From the NCBI RefSeq assembly GCF_910592395.1, contig NC_088310.1, positions 1,125,501 through 1,189,500 of the forward strand: DNA of 64,000 nucleotides, given 5' to 3'. The notes below the pieces were generated by a model. It was not told the origin of the DNA. It was given only the letters and a program-made list of their open reading frames with translations, and made no database searches. A program made the translations under genes and the position numbers. The stretch comes from Lineus longissimus. Taxonomy: Eukaryota > Nemertea > Pilidiophora > Heteronemertea > Lineidae. Shown here in pieces: positions 52,873 through 64,000 of the stretch (the first letter of the stretch is position 1; every line of letters begins with the position of its first letter).

Positions 52873-53057
52873 TCCAGTTAGAGTGGTGAATTTGGTCACT
52901 GGGACCTACAATCCAGTGGTCGTGGTCTGGGTACCGGGGTGGTCGTGTTACCGGGTGTAATGGTAATTAGGGAGGAAACCATTCGGGACTGGCGATTCTT
53001 GGTCGTCATAGCAAGGTGGTCGCATTACCGGGGTGGTCACCGACTGGGGTTCCACTG
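52873..53057 (-). mobile_element. Short non-autonomous dispersed element, copy 2 (inverted)
   Basis: This is the reverse-complement counterpart of the element at 22115-22305. It ends ...GACTGGGGTTCCACTG followed by TA, the mirror of the TA-CAGTGGAACC start of copy 1. Inside are GGTGGTCGTGTTACCGGG and ACCATTCGGGACTGGCGATT, both matched in copy 1. The two copies differ by scattered substitutions and small indels, so both are old. Confidence 0.75.
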
Positions 53058-55786
53058 TACTTTGATATATATCTTCATACACCTTCCTTGTCTGTTTTAC
53101 TTAAATGGTGATCTACACTGGTGATCGAATATGTGTCCAATGGTGAACTTGTATCCACTAGTGATCTCCATGGGGTATCTTATTGTGGTTCTAAGACTCC
53201 TTTGGTGCACTGCGGTGATCTCCAATGGGGAATCTCTCTGGTAATATCAATTGGGATACTCCTTCGGTGGTGATTGATCAAGATGGGGCGTGGGTACGGT
53301 ACTGAGAGGCACGAAGGTGAAATTGGGAATGAGGTATGGGAGCTACATCGCAACAGACCTTTCAAAACTAAAAATAAAACAAAGACTTGTGTTCGATGTC
53401 AGAATATAACTGTATTTCTAAATGTCTAATTAGCATTTATGGAATAAAGACCTCTTGGATCTCATTTGACCCTTTTGCAGCCTTCTATCCATTTATGAAT
53501 TCATCATACAATGACAGAGAAAAATCACTACTCAATATGGCCGAGATTATCTTTAATTCAATAGTAAATAGTACATGAAGTTTTGACTTTAGCTAGAAAA
53601 TAATTCACCTTTATCATAAATACACCGTAACAAGTACAACACCAAAATGGGCTCTTTAAAAGTAAAGATGCCCAAACTGGGAGAAAGAGCCCAGACAGAA
53701 TAGGCCTACAGTCGCAGATATATCAACAGTTCAATACATTACAGTGCTTCAGATGAAGACATAATTTACAAAGTTACCTTAATAATGACCCTTAAATATT
53801 TTAGAATTATTAGCGGACTCTTCAACATTACCGTTGGTTCAGGACTTCAGGGACTTGGCAGTCGATTACCGGGGTTATGATACCTAAATCAACAAATTTT
53901 TGAGTTGCAGTTCTAATGATCAGGAAATCGTAGAATTTGCGACTCCATCCATACAGCGTCAACTTTGGGAAGAGATAGATTATTTTCAAAGTAAAGCAGG
54001 TTGTTAAACACTTGCATTCCTTTTATCATTATGAACATGAGCAAGTTATTGAAAAAGTCAGAAAGAAATGACATAAATACAGATAGTTGCTTTAGCTGGA
54101 AGCGAATGACGTATCTTTGGACTGCCTTTCAATAGCATTATTTTAATTATTCTTCTCAAGTTATGTTGATTCACAGAAACAGTGCATTTTTAAAAAGAAA
54201 ATGAACTGACCTTGATGGTTCAATGTAAGACCAGTGAAAGGCAAGCCATAGATATATACGGTCGTGTGGTTTAAATCAACGCAAATCAATTCTGTATTCT
54301 AATATTTCTCAACATAAATCCACATTGGTATGACAGCTGGCTAAACACATAAAATGAGGGTTTGCACGAGATGGTTTTTGCCTACCACCTGAATGCCTGA
54401 AGTCCTGATTACCAGTGGCTAATACTTTATGATACAATAGTTGCCTCTACCATTTAGATATCAAATCATGCACTAAAATCCGAAGTTGATGAGGAAAACA
54501 TTGGATAATTTAGAAAACGTCGGGGTTGATCCATGTTTACAGTTTTATGCCAATCATGACAGGTTGGTGACAAGAAAATGTCCTACAGATTTCAAATTTG
54601 TAAATTTGTAGGTGCAAAAGCTGTTAAACCCGTCTTGGTAGCAAAGAGAAGGAGCACCAATAAACATAATGTAATTTGCGTCTGTCTTACCCTCAAAGGA
54701 CCGTACAAGGTTATCCGGTTTGGAATCGGGGCGGATCCGATCGAATCCGAATGCATGTTTTGGGTGCACGTGTAAATGGCCCTTATGACATGTTTTCAAT
54801 GTCAGAAAATAAGCGAAAAAGCAGCCTGAGAGAAAATGCTCTCCCTCACGAGACCGGATGACAAGAACATGTTATGTTAAGCTCGTCTCACACTGTTGTT
54901 TCATATTGTAGCCTTGACGTCAAAAAGTACCTATTACCTTACCTTAACGTATATCAGGATAAAAGGATCAATCCAAGTAGCCACTATTGGTCAAGGACAT
55001 AACATGCAACTAGTTCGTCACATACGAAGAATTATGTACCGTAGCAAATGCAACCTTTGTCGTGTAAAAACAAGGAACTGCATTCATATATAGTTCTGAC
55101 TTATTTTCTATACACACTTACAGAGGTTTTTGAGTTTTGAAAGAAACTTGATTGTTTTTTTCATGCAGGTAAAACCTTTAGACTGAGGTTGTTCTGAATC
55201 TCAACATTTTACCGAACAACCTCTACAATGTGCGTGATTGTGTAGGCAAAAAAGTATTTAGTGCTTTTTTAAAGCTTTTCTAAGAGTGTAGTTAAACAAA
55301 CAGGGAACTATGCAGCACTGAGGCTGAACTCGACACTACACTAAAAATAACAACACTCACAGTTTTGGTTCTTTAGATATTGTGGATCAACCCCTGTGTA
55401 CCATTATGCCTTTAAGCCCAGTAGATAATTTGCTCATTAGGACAATTAAGATGGAGTTTTAGAAAGAATATGTATCACCAGCAAGGGAAATAATAAATAA
55501 GAGTAGAATCACCTCCGATGTAAGCGAAGACTTAGTTTTTACAATTTCCTGACTATCTATCATCAAGTGCAATGAAACAATAAAAATATCCTTTACAGTG
55601 GAGTTTTCTTTAGGATCACACCTTACACCACGATCATTCATAAAATATGTAGCTGACAATAGATAGTTATCGCATTCTTCAAACATGTCAAAGTAACACC
55701 ACTCATGGCAGCGTGACATTTACGTAATTACACCTGAAGCACATCCAGATGCAGTCATAATCGTTTGAACAAGGTTTTGTAACAAC
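53058..55786. other. Intergenic, nothing recognised
   Basis: AT-rich DNA with short frames only; frames at 54554-54861 overlap on both strands and share no known domain. Confidence 0.55.
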
Positions 55787-55894
55787 AGAATGACATATCA
55801 TCCTGCGCAGTAATGACAGAGTGACGTATCATCCTGCGCAGTAATGACAGAGTGACGTATCATCCTGCGCAGTAATGACAGAGTGACGTATCAT
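55787..55894 (+). repeat. 31-bp minisatellite, about 3.5 copies
   Basis: Units at 55787, 55818 and 55849 and a partial one at 55880, each AGAGTGACGTATCATCCTGC followed by GCAGTAATGAC. Copies 2 and 3 are identical; copy 1 has two changes. TGACGTATCA resembles a CREB/AP-1 site, but a repeat origin explains its recurrence. Confidence 0.93.
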
Positions 55895-56053
55895 CTGGCA
55901 CGAATGGTGGTCAGAGATGTTCCTTCTCGCGCCAGCAAAGTATGTTGCACAGCTGCCAAGAGTGTCCCGGAGTATAGTGTTGGTTAGCAACCCAGCTAAA
56001 TATGAAGCGACCTTCAATTAATCCAGGTTGAAAGCTTCAGTCCACGTTGACTT

Positions 56054-56067
56054 CCCCCCCCCCCCCC
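56054..56067 (+). repeat. Poly-C run, 14 bases, followed by an AAAC-rich stretch
   Basis: Fourteen consecutive C, then CAACAACACACAAACAAACAAAC-type simple sequence. It may be a decayed simple repeat. Confidence 0.9.
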
Positions 56068-57947
56068 AAACAACAACACACAAACAAACAAACTGAATTC
56101 TGGGGGACACTCTTGCTAATAAGGCTGCCATTGGGGTCGACAACTTGAAATCATTACCATGATACGTTCAACATCAGTATAACACATTGGCTCGAAAAGA
56201 AGATTAAAACCGATCTTTTGAAAAAATGAACCGGCCACTTTCAAAGTTAGAAAGATGATGATATTGCTGGGTATATCATACTCCGCTGAATGCTAGGTTG
56301 TTGTTTATCCTTGTGGGATCCCCGATTTCCTCTTTCCTATAAAACATGGCCGACTGCGCATGACGAAGAGCGATTGGACCAAATAGGTATTGTAGGATAC
56401 TTCGAAGGAATATTAGCGGCAGCTAGGAGCACAACAGTGTCCAAATACTTTTAAATTAGGGGCAGATATTCAACCGAATCAAATCAAAATTAAAATGCGT
56501 TAAACAGAGACAAAAGTCAAAGGGGTGGAAGCATATTTAAATAAATGCGTATCGTACATGAATACCATGCAATTTCAATCAAAATGCAAAATCTCCAGTC
56601 TTGTCGCGAAACATACAGATAACAGAAATGCAATGTAGCATCCACTACAGCACCTTAAAGTTCCATCCACCATAAGCTGGAACAATCGCCGTGAGACGGA
56701 TTTTAGAGAGTTACAATTTAAACAGAGTAACACTTCCCAACTTACGGTGGACTGCGATCTAGTGGTTTTAGGGTTCAGTGTTCATGCTGTGCTAACAGTG
56801 TTTGGTTGTCTTGAGTGCTAGAAAAGCACCGTCAAAATGTGTCATCCTGAACAGCGTTCACTAGCGTCAAGAAGTGTCACGTAAGGTTAGCCATCCAAGT
56901 GAGATGCAGTTGTTATAAATGTAATAAGCAGGCCATTTCGCACATATGTCCTTAAAGATTCATGGCAAGTGGGTGTAAGATAAGAGAGTTGTCTAAAGTC
57001 TAGAATCATGCGAGACCAGCCGGTGGCCATCTTGTATTCATCTTTTTTGAAATGATACGGCTTCCCAAGGTTGGAACAATTGTGATTTTAGACACCATGT
57101 CTTGAACCCCCTTACATCCAAAATGTCACAAAATGTGTCAAATGGCATGCTGATTTGTTTTTGACCACAACATTTCATTTTGATTAGTTTTAACCTCACT
57201 GGACACTGGTTATTGCTACTGAATGCTCTTTAGTATGACCAGTCAATATAGGTTGAGATACAATCAAGAGTTCGGTCATTTATCAAAGTTATAATACTCA
57301 ATTACAGTACTCATCAACATCACTAATGTGAAATGGTTTAATGAAGATATGAACCATTACGGCCAGGTGACCAATATGTGTTAAGTCAGGTTTGACAGAG
57401 AGATGATTCCGCGTTCTAGTGTAAATTTAGTTCTGATGCACGGAGAGTACATGCACATTTTGGTCACTTGGAAAGCATTTATCTGGCTTACCTGTCTCCT
57501 GCACTTTAGTTTGCTGAAACTGAGCAAACGGGCTTATCCACTTGATTGAGAAAACAGTAGGCAATCTTAGGTTTTGGTGAAGCCACTGCTTGAATTAATC
57601 ATTGTTACGAAGTATTATCCAAAGGTTACGTGCAACTGAACTTGTAAATGTTAAGCAATTTGTCACTGAATTAGTTGTTCAGCTAAGTAAACTAAGATCT
57701 AGGAATGTGCGTATGTATTTTAATGAGATGGCCCCCACGGTTACAGGGTTCGTCTCAGGAATGTTGATGGTCAGGAATGATGACGATAAGCTAGTATGCG
57801 TACGCAGAAATAAAAAATCTCCATAATCGAGAAACACTTATGCCATGGCCAAGAAGGGGACATAAGAGTAATGCCCGTAAGAAGCAATAGTTGGAGTGAC
57901 TAAAACATGTTATGTCATCTTTTATGTCCCCCTATTGTTGTTTGTCA

Positions 57948-57953
57948 ATAAAA
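57948..57953 (+). promoter_or_regulatory. Possible poly(A) signal on the plus strand
   Basis: AATAAA is followed about 20 bases later by CA and then a T/G-rich run (TTGTTGCCGTATTGTTTT), the standard layout of a cleavage site. The open frame just upstream (57599-57826) lacks an ATG at its start and matches nothing known. Chance occurrence is quite possible in AT-rich DNA. Confidence 0.25.
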
Positions 57954-60900
57954 TTTGCCAGGTTGACAAAACATTGTTGCCGTATTGTTTTCAGTCGCTG
58001 TCATGATCGGGCCTAAGCCGTCTGCATCATGTGTAGTGTGTGTAATGTATACCAAAGGAAGTGGGTTTGAAAAATTTACCAGCCAAAGGGGTGGAGATAT
58101 GAGATTATTTCGCTAATTGGAGACGGTCTATCAGAAACTCAGGGTACAAGGCTGCTCTAGAAATGTAATTGAGAGTTTTTACCCATGGGTTCTGCATGGC
58201 TATGCAATACTGTACACTCTAGTTGCAGGTGCACTACCTGACACGGCTTTTTTAGACTCAAATAGAAACATTCAGGGCAGCCAGTTTGCGGCAAAAATAG
58301 AGGCCTAGTGTTGTTGTCACCATACATTCAAGTATCAACAAAGATTTAGTCATTTGGAATCGATGTCTTTCAATTGACAATTGGTTTTCCCCGCTTGGAG
58401 TTGCTTTGTGGAGGGAAGCTTTTACATGAATTTAAATCAGGAGCAATTTTCTGAAAAGAATTGTTTTGTTTATCCTTGTTTGCTACTAACCCCATCAAGA
58501 CTAGCCAATGTTATATTATATCAGGTTGAAATTGTCGTGGAAATCTGTAATTCAATCAACAAATCCCGGTTTACAGTCAATTTCAATACACATGATGTGA
58601 CGTGACGTTGGTTAGATCATAACACGAAAGTGCCATTTTTGGAAGTGATGATGTCTAAAATTCAAGCCAGCAAAAAGTATACAAGGTTTCCATGCATCAT
58701 ATAAGTGACTAAAATCACAAACTTAAAAAAACACGAGATTAGGGAAAATACACAAATGCGTTTTTTTAAAGGTTTTTAGTGTTAATTTGGTGAATAGCAT
58801 AATATATGCAGAATAGCATAGATATATATCCACAATTAACAAAACAAAACTAATTCTTAGACACGTTTGACATTTGTAAAAGCCTCTCTGAACTTAGAGA
58901 AATACAGTATGTTCATGCCTGAAATGAAGCAAATTATCAACTTCTGAAAATAAACCAAGTGCTGGAAAATAATACGAAATTAAACAGTGGAATAAAGTTT
59001 GACTGGTTAAATTCAAAATTAAATTAATTTTTAAAATTTACTTCAAAATCTCAGAAATATTTCTACATCTTTATGTTGATTAAGTATAAAAGAATTACAT
59101 ATGTACTCGCTCTGAGCATTTCACACCGATCTGCAGTTAACACCACTAAAGCCTCGCTCTAACGCACCTTCGGACGATTATGCAGTATATAAACAAATGA
59201 AATACTAGTAAGACAATCAGCAATATTGACTATGAATAGTGCGTCCATTACCCAGGTATTATAATCAGAGTGTTTTGCCATAATTGAACAAACAAACAAA
59301 CAGTTGGATATAAAATTGTTGTTGTAGTTGGTGTTCAAGTTTTATGATGCACTCCTGCACGAAATGCCTAGACACTTCAAATAAAGGAAGAAAGTCATTT
59401 TAATATTGAGCATACCGACACGAACACACACCCACCCTTACGCACAAGTAAATTACAGTAGATTGACAAATAGCATACGCAGTAAGAAAACTCTCTGAAG
59501 GGCGTCCACAAAAATGCTTCTTCCCAAGTGAATTCTGATTATAATTCCCGGATAATACATTTTTCTTATAAACACTTCTACCGGTTACTCAAAGAGATAA
59601 ATCGAGACGTTTTTCCCATTAATCACAAATGTACAAAGATAATAAATATTAATATCATTATGACTTGCAAACATTGCAGCATCTTCAGGCACTAGACAGT
59701 TCTACGCAGGCCTAGTGGTAACAATCATAAATAACTAATTTACGGTGTGGATGTGGTTTTTGTGGTTTTGTGCAAATTGATACTTAAATAATGTGAAATT
59801 TACATAATAAATTACATTCTGTACAATTTGGGTAAATTTACAAACCATGCCTAGGATATATACATCTATAATCCCAAACACAAACCTATTGCATAATCAA
59901 AATGACTTAATTAATGATTAAGAACACAATTAAAAAATCAGATGGTGCTTTTCATGGCTCGGGCTCAGAAAAAGGCCACAAGCGCTCATCACATATTCGG
60001 GCTTGTTGTCAATTCCTCAAATAAAAAGATAACTTACTCCTGTTGTCAAAATGTGGAATGCAAAATAAAAGACGCATTTTCAATCCTGTATTCAAACTGT
60101 GGAATGGACACCTGTTTGATAAATGCCGAAGTGTAAATAAAAATCACATGGTAAAACAACATGTGCAAACGAATAATATTGTTCCAATTTTACAATTCAG
60201 TTCCCCTCTAGTTGCCCGTATATACCATCCGAACATGGTTGACTGTAGCCATGGGCTGCTGACAGTGCGGATCCAGAGATAGGTGCACGAAAGCCTTGAA
60301 AACGACGCGAATATTGGAATAGATCTTAGAAACCAGCAGGGCTCCCCCTTGTTTTCATTGGCGCTGTTGCTTTCTCAAAACACCTGGACCTGCAACTGTC
60401 ATGACTTCAAATGGACGTCGAAACAAACATGGTTCACACTGTATCCATGGTCCTGACTTCATAGCCCAATGAAGCCTCCGTGGTTTTTTCGCAGCAATGG
60501 TGCCCAGAAACTTTTATATGGACTGTGAAAATTCAAAATAAAGTGAATTTCTTTGTCGTAGTAACCCGGTATAAAGAATACTAGGATCAGTATAACCTAA
60601 CATGAGAACCTTTGACGGTCATAAAAAGTGAATGCTAAAAATGAAAGGCAAGAATCACTATTGTCATTATTCCTTGTAGCCATTAGTTATAATCATATAA
60701 AACCTAGAACTCTAGGTAAAACAATGTAAAAACACATCTGAAGACACATGAAAATGAAGACATTATTACCTTAGTGACTTGAGAAATCACGAGGTTTAGC
60801 GGCATCAGTGCATACTTAGTTATTAGCGGTTATCAGCTATTAAAATCAGTGATATTCATAATTCAGTAGTACACATATTTTTTCCTCCTAATACAACACA

Positions 60901-61252
60901 CGATTGGAATGAAAACACTTATGCTGAACTTTTGGCTTACTGTGCCCACAATTGAAGAAGAAGACATGTTCATTACGTTCATTACAGCTGAGTTACCTAC
61001 CTATCCCAGGGACAGACACCACGAAACATTCATAGAACGATTGAGATTAACTGACAGGAAACAACTTTCATATCAGTAGCGGACGAACACACGTACAAAA
61101 CGACTTGATTACCTTAGTTAGTGGTACCCAGGCAGTACACCCATCGCAATAGTAGTATATCGAATAATAAGGCTCCAATAAAAATTTAGAAAAATATACA
61201 AAACAGGCGCCATTTTAACGAACACTTATAATTTGTACAATAAAGAACACCA

Positions 61253-61470
61253 TTTAATCAGTCGTTGCCAATGTCTTCAAGAAGAACTTGGGAAGTTCAT
61301 ATTCCGCAAAAATATAATTGTCCGGTGCTGTGTAACGATCCGCTTCTTATGCTGCTGAAAGTGTATGTCCGGACACAGTTACTGACACGAACATCCAAAA
61401 CAATACAGGCTCCAGTCTATAAATAAAATGTAAACATTTTGCCGGCATATCCTTTTGACAAGACATTGTC
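61253..61470 (-). other. Possible short 3' UTR ending near an ATTAAA signal
   Basis: No AATAAA was seen on the minus strand for several kilobases below the stop codon. The first variant signal is ATTAAA at 61253-61258, followed by a T/G-rich stretch (TGGTGTTCTTTATTGT), the usual layout of a poly(A) site. Another ATTAAA lies near 59.4 kb, so a longer 3' UTR, as is common for PROX genes, is equally possible. The choice is a guess. Confidence 0.3.
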
Positions 61471-61656
61471 TTACTGTTCACCAAGTTGTTCCATCCAATT
61501 CGGCGACTTGAAGTATTCTGGGAGAACGTCGTCGAGTCGGGCGATTATTTTGTAGATGGCTTTCTTCCACGATTGTTCGGTGTCTTTGCCGGTAGCGATG
61601 GACTTGAAAAATTCTCTGAGCGAGGCTTCGATGACGCCGCGGAAAGATGTGGGTAC
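61471..61656 (-). CDS. prospero/PROX: Last exon of a prospero/PROX-family homeobox transcription factor (partial gene)
   Basis: The exon encodes 61 residues plus a TAA stop, starting [17 protein letters not shown] and ending [13 protein letters not shown]. The conserved C-terminal Prospero-domain landmarks appear in order: LREFF (about residues 13-17), GKD (23-25), SWKKAIYKI (29-37), [13 protein letters not shown] (41-53). In this family the Prospero domain packs against an atypical homeodomain as one DNA-binding unit; the proteins are nuclear regulators of neural and other cell fates. The exon starts in phase 0 directly after a pyrimidine-rich AG acceptor. The in-frame Met codon upstream, at 61681-61683, lies inside that acceptor tract, so it is not a start. 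The homeodomain itself is not visible in the 2.3 kb upstream and must lie past the right edge. The length and the end shortly after FKSPN agree with known family members. The family call is firm. That it is a single-copy prospero orthologue is inference. Confidence 0.93.
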   Translation of the reverse strand, partial: VPTSFRGVIEASLREFFKSIATGKDTEQSWKKAIYKIIARLDDVLPEYFKSPNWMEQLGEQ

Positions 61657-61682
61657 CTGGAAGACACAAAAGAGACCAAACA
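61657..61682 (-). other. Splice acceptor of the prospero last exon
   Basis: Read on the minus strand, the tract TTTGGTCTCTTTTGTGTCTT is followed by CCAG and then the exon (GTACCC). It is pyrimidine-rich with a CAG acceptor, and the exon continues in phase 0. The protein homology begins at this junction, while the residues encoded upstream (MFGLFCVFQ) have no counterpart in the Prospero domain. Confidence 0.85.
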
Positions 61683-61762
61683 TCAGTCAATGTCAAGGTC
61701 ATATTGAAATGGTATTGGATTGAGGCAAAAACTAATGAGGGATCCACCGGATTAGGCCAGGG

Positions 61763-61887
61763 TTGACCAATCAAGATTAAAACCAAGAAGGTCACCATCA
61801 CTCAAGGCCACTGCCATGTCAGGCTTGACCAGTCGAGGTCAAAACCAAAGAAGGTCACAATCACTCAAGGTCATTGTGATGTCGAGG
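61763..61887. repeat. 62-bp tandem duplication inside the prospero intron
   Basis: Two imperfect copies, 61763-61824 and 61825-61887. Each begins TTGACCA and contains AAACCAA(A)GAAGGTCAC and ATCACTCAAGG. The copies differ at roughly a dozen positions, so the duplication is not recent. It begins about 105 bp upstream of the last exon. Confidence 0.8.
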
Positions 61888-62846
61888 TCATTTGATGGCG
61901 GTCAAATCTGAAAGAAAATCGTTGCTCAGTCTTTGGCCTGAATTTGAAATACAGTTAATCCGGTAAAGTAGTTTTTGAAGATACCAATACCACGCATGGT
62001 ATCAACTAGAGAATCATGTTTCAGAACAACCTTTTTGCTCTTTTGTAACCTAAACGATTAGATAGCAAACTTGAGGCTTTCATTCAAGTTAAATTTACCT
62101 AATTGGAACCACTAACGTGCAGCTGAGCTAAACTCATCTGGTGCCATGTTTCTCATGTTTTTCTCCAGAAAATAAAGACTCATTAATCTCTATACAGCCT
62201 CTTCTAAGCAGTTTATTCTCTCTCTTCATAGCTCCACAGGGCCGTGCACATCTCTTAACAGCCAGAAATTAAAAGTGGTATTACTTGAACCAGAAGTGCG
62301 CGCATCAACAGCAGTTTTTGCATCTTGCGTATTCCTCGTGTTGAACGAGTAGTAACTGTTTGTTCTGAGATGAGCACAGTCTCTAGGGTTTAGCTGCCTC
62401 CATCTCGCACATCCCAAAGACTCCATCGCGCCTTATCTCTCCACTTCATCAGTCAACGTCGTCATTAAACATTTACAACTCAGCATGAAATATTAGACTC
62501 AAATCATGCTTAAAACCTGTTTGGTTTCTCTTGAGGTGTTTGAGCCTCATTAAAACAATGGCTCGGGCGAGTTTCTCCTCTCAGGGTAAACACTAATGGC
62601 TCTTAATCTGTCTAATGGAAGGAGAAGCTAATCGCAGGAGAAAGGCGGTCGCATATTACAAGGAAATAGAAAGAAATGAAGCTTGGGGTTGGGTTTCAGC
62701 CAACACTTAATCTCTGCCACAACTTAATCTGTCTTTGCAAACTGGCCAGATGGGGATTGCTAATCATGTCCTTGTTGGTCGCCTCATCTACCAATTGTTC
62801 AGGAAGGAGAGCTAAGATAACCGTGGAGCCAATAACTGTGATGCCA

Positions 62847-62978
62847 GGAATAGGGTTGACCACTACCAGGCTCCTGGTACAAGGAATTGAGTTGACCAAT
62901 TCCAGACCTCTGCTTCAAGTAATTGGGTTGACCCATACCTGGCTCCTGGTTCAAGGAATTGGGTCGAACCATTCAAGC
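62847..62978. repeat. 36-bp minisatellite, about 3.7 copies
   Basis: Units start at 62847, 62883, 62919 and 62955 (the last partial). Each has the pattern GGAATTGGGTTGACC, then roughly ACC(A/T)GGCTCCTGG, then TTCAA. The unit length is a multiple of three, which creates open frames on both strands (part of the minus frame at 62863-63312). They are by-products of the repeat. Confidence 0.85.
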
Positions 62979-64000
62979 ATACAGTTGAACAATACAGAAT
63001 GAGGTAGCGGTATAAATAAAGCAGTCCCCTAAATTCGTAGACTTGGCATCGGCGCCATTGGTTGCAGGTACGGGCTCGTGGGTGAAATAACACCACATAT
63101 CCCAGTCGTCCCTCCAGAATCCCTATCATCAGAAATCTTGCTCTACCCTTGTTATGGGTCTGGTCTGAATTCAGATAGACCAAAGAAAGCAACTGAGAGA
63201 ATGCTAAGAGATTTTGATGGCAGCAGACAGATTTTAGGCATATCTGACTTGCTAACTTCTTATTTTCACATGACAAATGCAAGGCTACGACCACTAACTT
63301 ATGTGCCGCCATATCTCTCCAACCGTCTCCAGAGATAATGTGAAAGAACGATGCGCACAGTCTATCAACACAGCGGACTGGTGATTAATTTCCTTAGCTC
63401 GGCCCCTGGAGAGTAAATAGATTACAAGAGACGTTTACTTGTTCCTTATTCATGTCATTAGCAAGCAATACGGCTGATTACCCGATGTTCTCATCATTAA
63501 AGGTAATTACCGTGTTTATCTCCACATTGAGATATAACGGCGGACAGTCAGAAAACCATGAAGAACCAGTTATTTCCCAAATTATCTGGAAATTGCCTTC
63601 CAATTGTAATCTTGATGGTCACACCTTGTTTGAGTATACATCCGTTGCCAGCATGTTTAATAGAACCGGCCTGTCATCTACTAAGATGATGAAGTATAAA
63701 TGTGACTCTGGAGAGTCATCTCGGCTATTCGTAGCGATAAAGACGCACCAATAACGCAGATTATCATCCGTAGCGAAACCAACGCCGTATAGTTTATGTT
63801 GATAACTTACACTAGCAATTTGTCTTAGACGCCTTCCTAAACTGATAATGAAAGATTTATGAGTTTGGAAACTGTTTGGTAAATTGTTGCGAGTGTATTA
63901 GGATGGGGAAGATGGCACATTACTGTTGTGGGAGAGGATAATTAGGTTATGCATTCTGGCAGTCTTTACATCATCTTTGAGATGATTTTCACACGGAACC

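Larger units (their letters stand above)
55895..61252. other. AT-rich region 3' of the prospero exon
   Basis: Very AT-rich, low in open frames, and free of obvious transposons. Part may be a long prospero 3' UTR (minus strand). A plus-strand poly(A)-type site at 57948-57953 suggests a possible converging transcript. A 10-bp inverted repeat (AGGGGACATAA at 57855-57865 with TTATGTCCCC at 57922-57931) lies nearby. Confidence 0.5.
61657..64000 (-). other. Last intron of the prospero gene, incomplete at the right edge
   Basis: At least 2.34 kb of non-coding sequence precedes the last exon. I searched the minus strand here for homeodomain wording (FWVRYPSS, WFSNFREFYYIQMEK) and saw none, so the previous exon lies beyond 64000. 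The intron holds a 62-bp tandem duplication and a 36-bp array, listed separately. Plus-strand frames at 62676-63002 and 63452-63754 have no recognisable content. Confidence 0.75.

Noticed and set aside
61471-61683. ATG at 61681-61683 as the start of a 70-residue protein
   Set aside because: The first nine codons are the pyrimidine tract and AG of a splice acceptor; homology to the Prospero domain begins only after it.

Overview
The window looks like animal nuclear DNA: AT-leaning, very low coding density, intron-style splice signals, many minisatellites and transposon-type terminal repeats, and no operons or bacterial genes. Only one coding segment can be identified with confidence. It is the last exon of a prospero/PROX-family homeobox gene on the minus strand (61471-61656), preceded by a strong splice acceptor and by an intron that runs off the right edge. 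The wording of this exon ([18 protein letters not shown]) reads, from memory of the family, closer to protostome Prospero than to vertebrate PROX1. A bilaterian invertebrate is therefore likely, perhaps a marine lophotrochozoan, but the phylum cannot be fixed from this window.

Layout: from 1 to about 61.2 kb the DNA lies 3' of the prospero gene and behaves like a gene desert. Open frames there are short, unrelated to families I recognise, and often begin at non-ATG codons. The desert contains four large tandem arrays: a 30-bp unit at about 2.53-3.04 kb, a 63-bp unit made of three 21-bp subunits at 16.06-16.67 kb, a 34-bp unit at 38.57-39.14 kb and a 46-bp unit at 44.82-45.80 kb. It also contains small arrays (17 bp at 13.15 kb, 31 bp at 55.79 kb, degenerate ~30 bp at 52.0 kb) and several old duplications of 120-330 bp (24.9, 25.9, 27.7, 31.4 and 32.2 kb). 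The arrays explain the longest open frames in the window.

Dispersed elements: a ~190-bp element with a CAGTGGAACCCCGG end occurs twice in opposite orientation (22.1 and 52.9 kb), with a truncated third copy at 31.3 kb. A 178-bp element with pogo/Tigger-like ends and internal copies of the same motif lies at 47.4 kb. Two tRNA-like SINE heads are possible at 5.3 and 20.9 kb.

Right end: the prospero exon, its last intron (with a 62-bp duplication and a 36-bp array) and a possible short 3' UTR. The rest of the homeodomain and the N-terminal part of the protein must lie beyond 64 kb. I found no previously undescribed molecular system. The most useful leads are the gene identification, the higher-order structure of two arrays, the shared CAGTGGAACC ends of two short element families, two good hairpins, and possible Sox-type sites spread through the desert.
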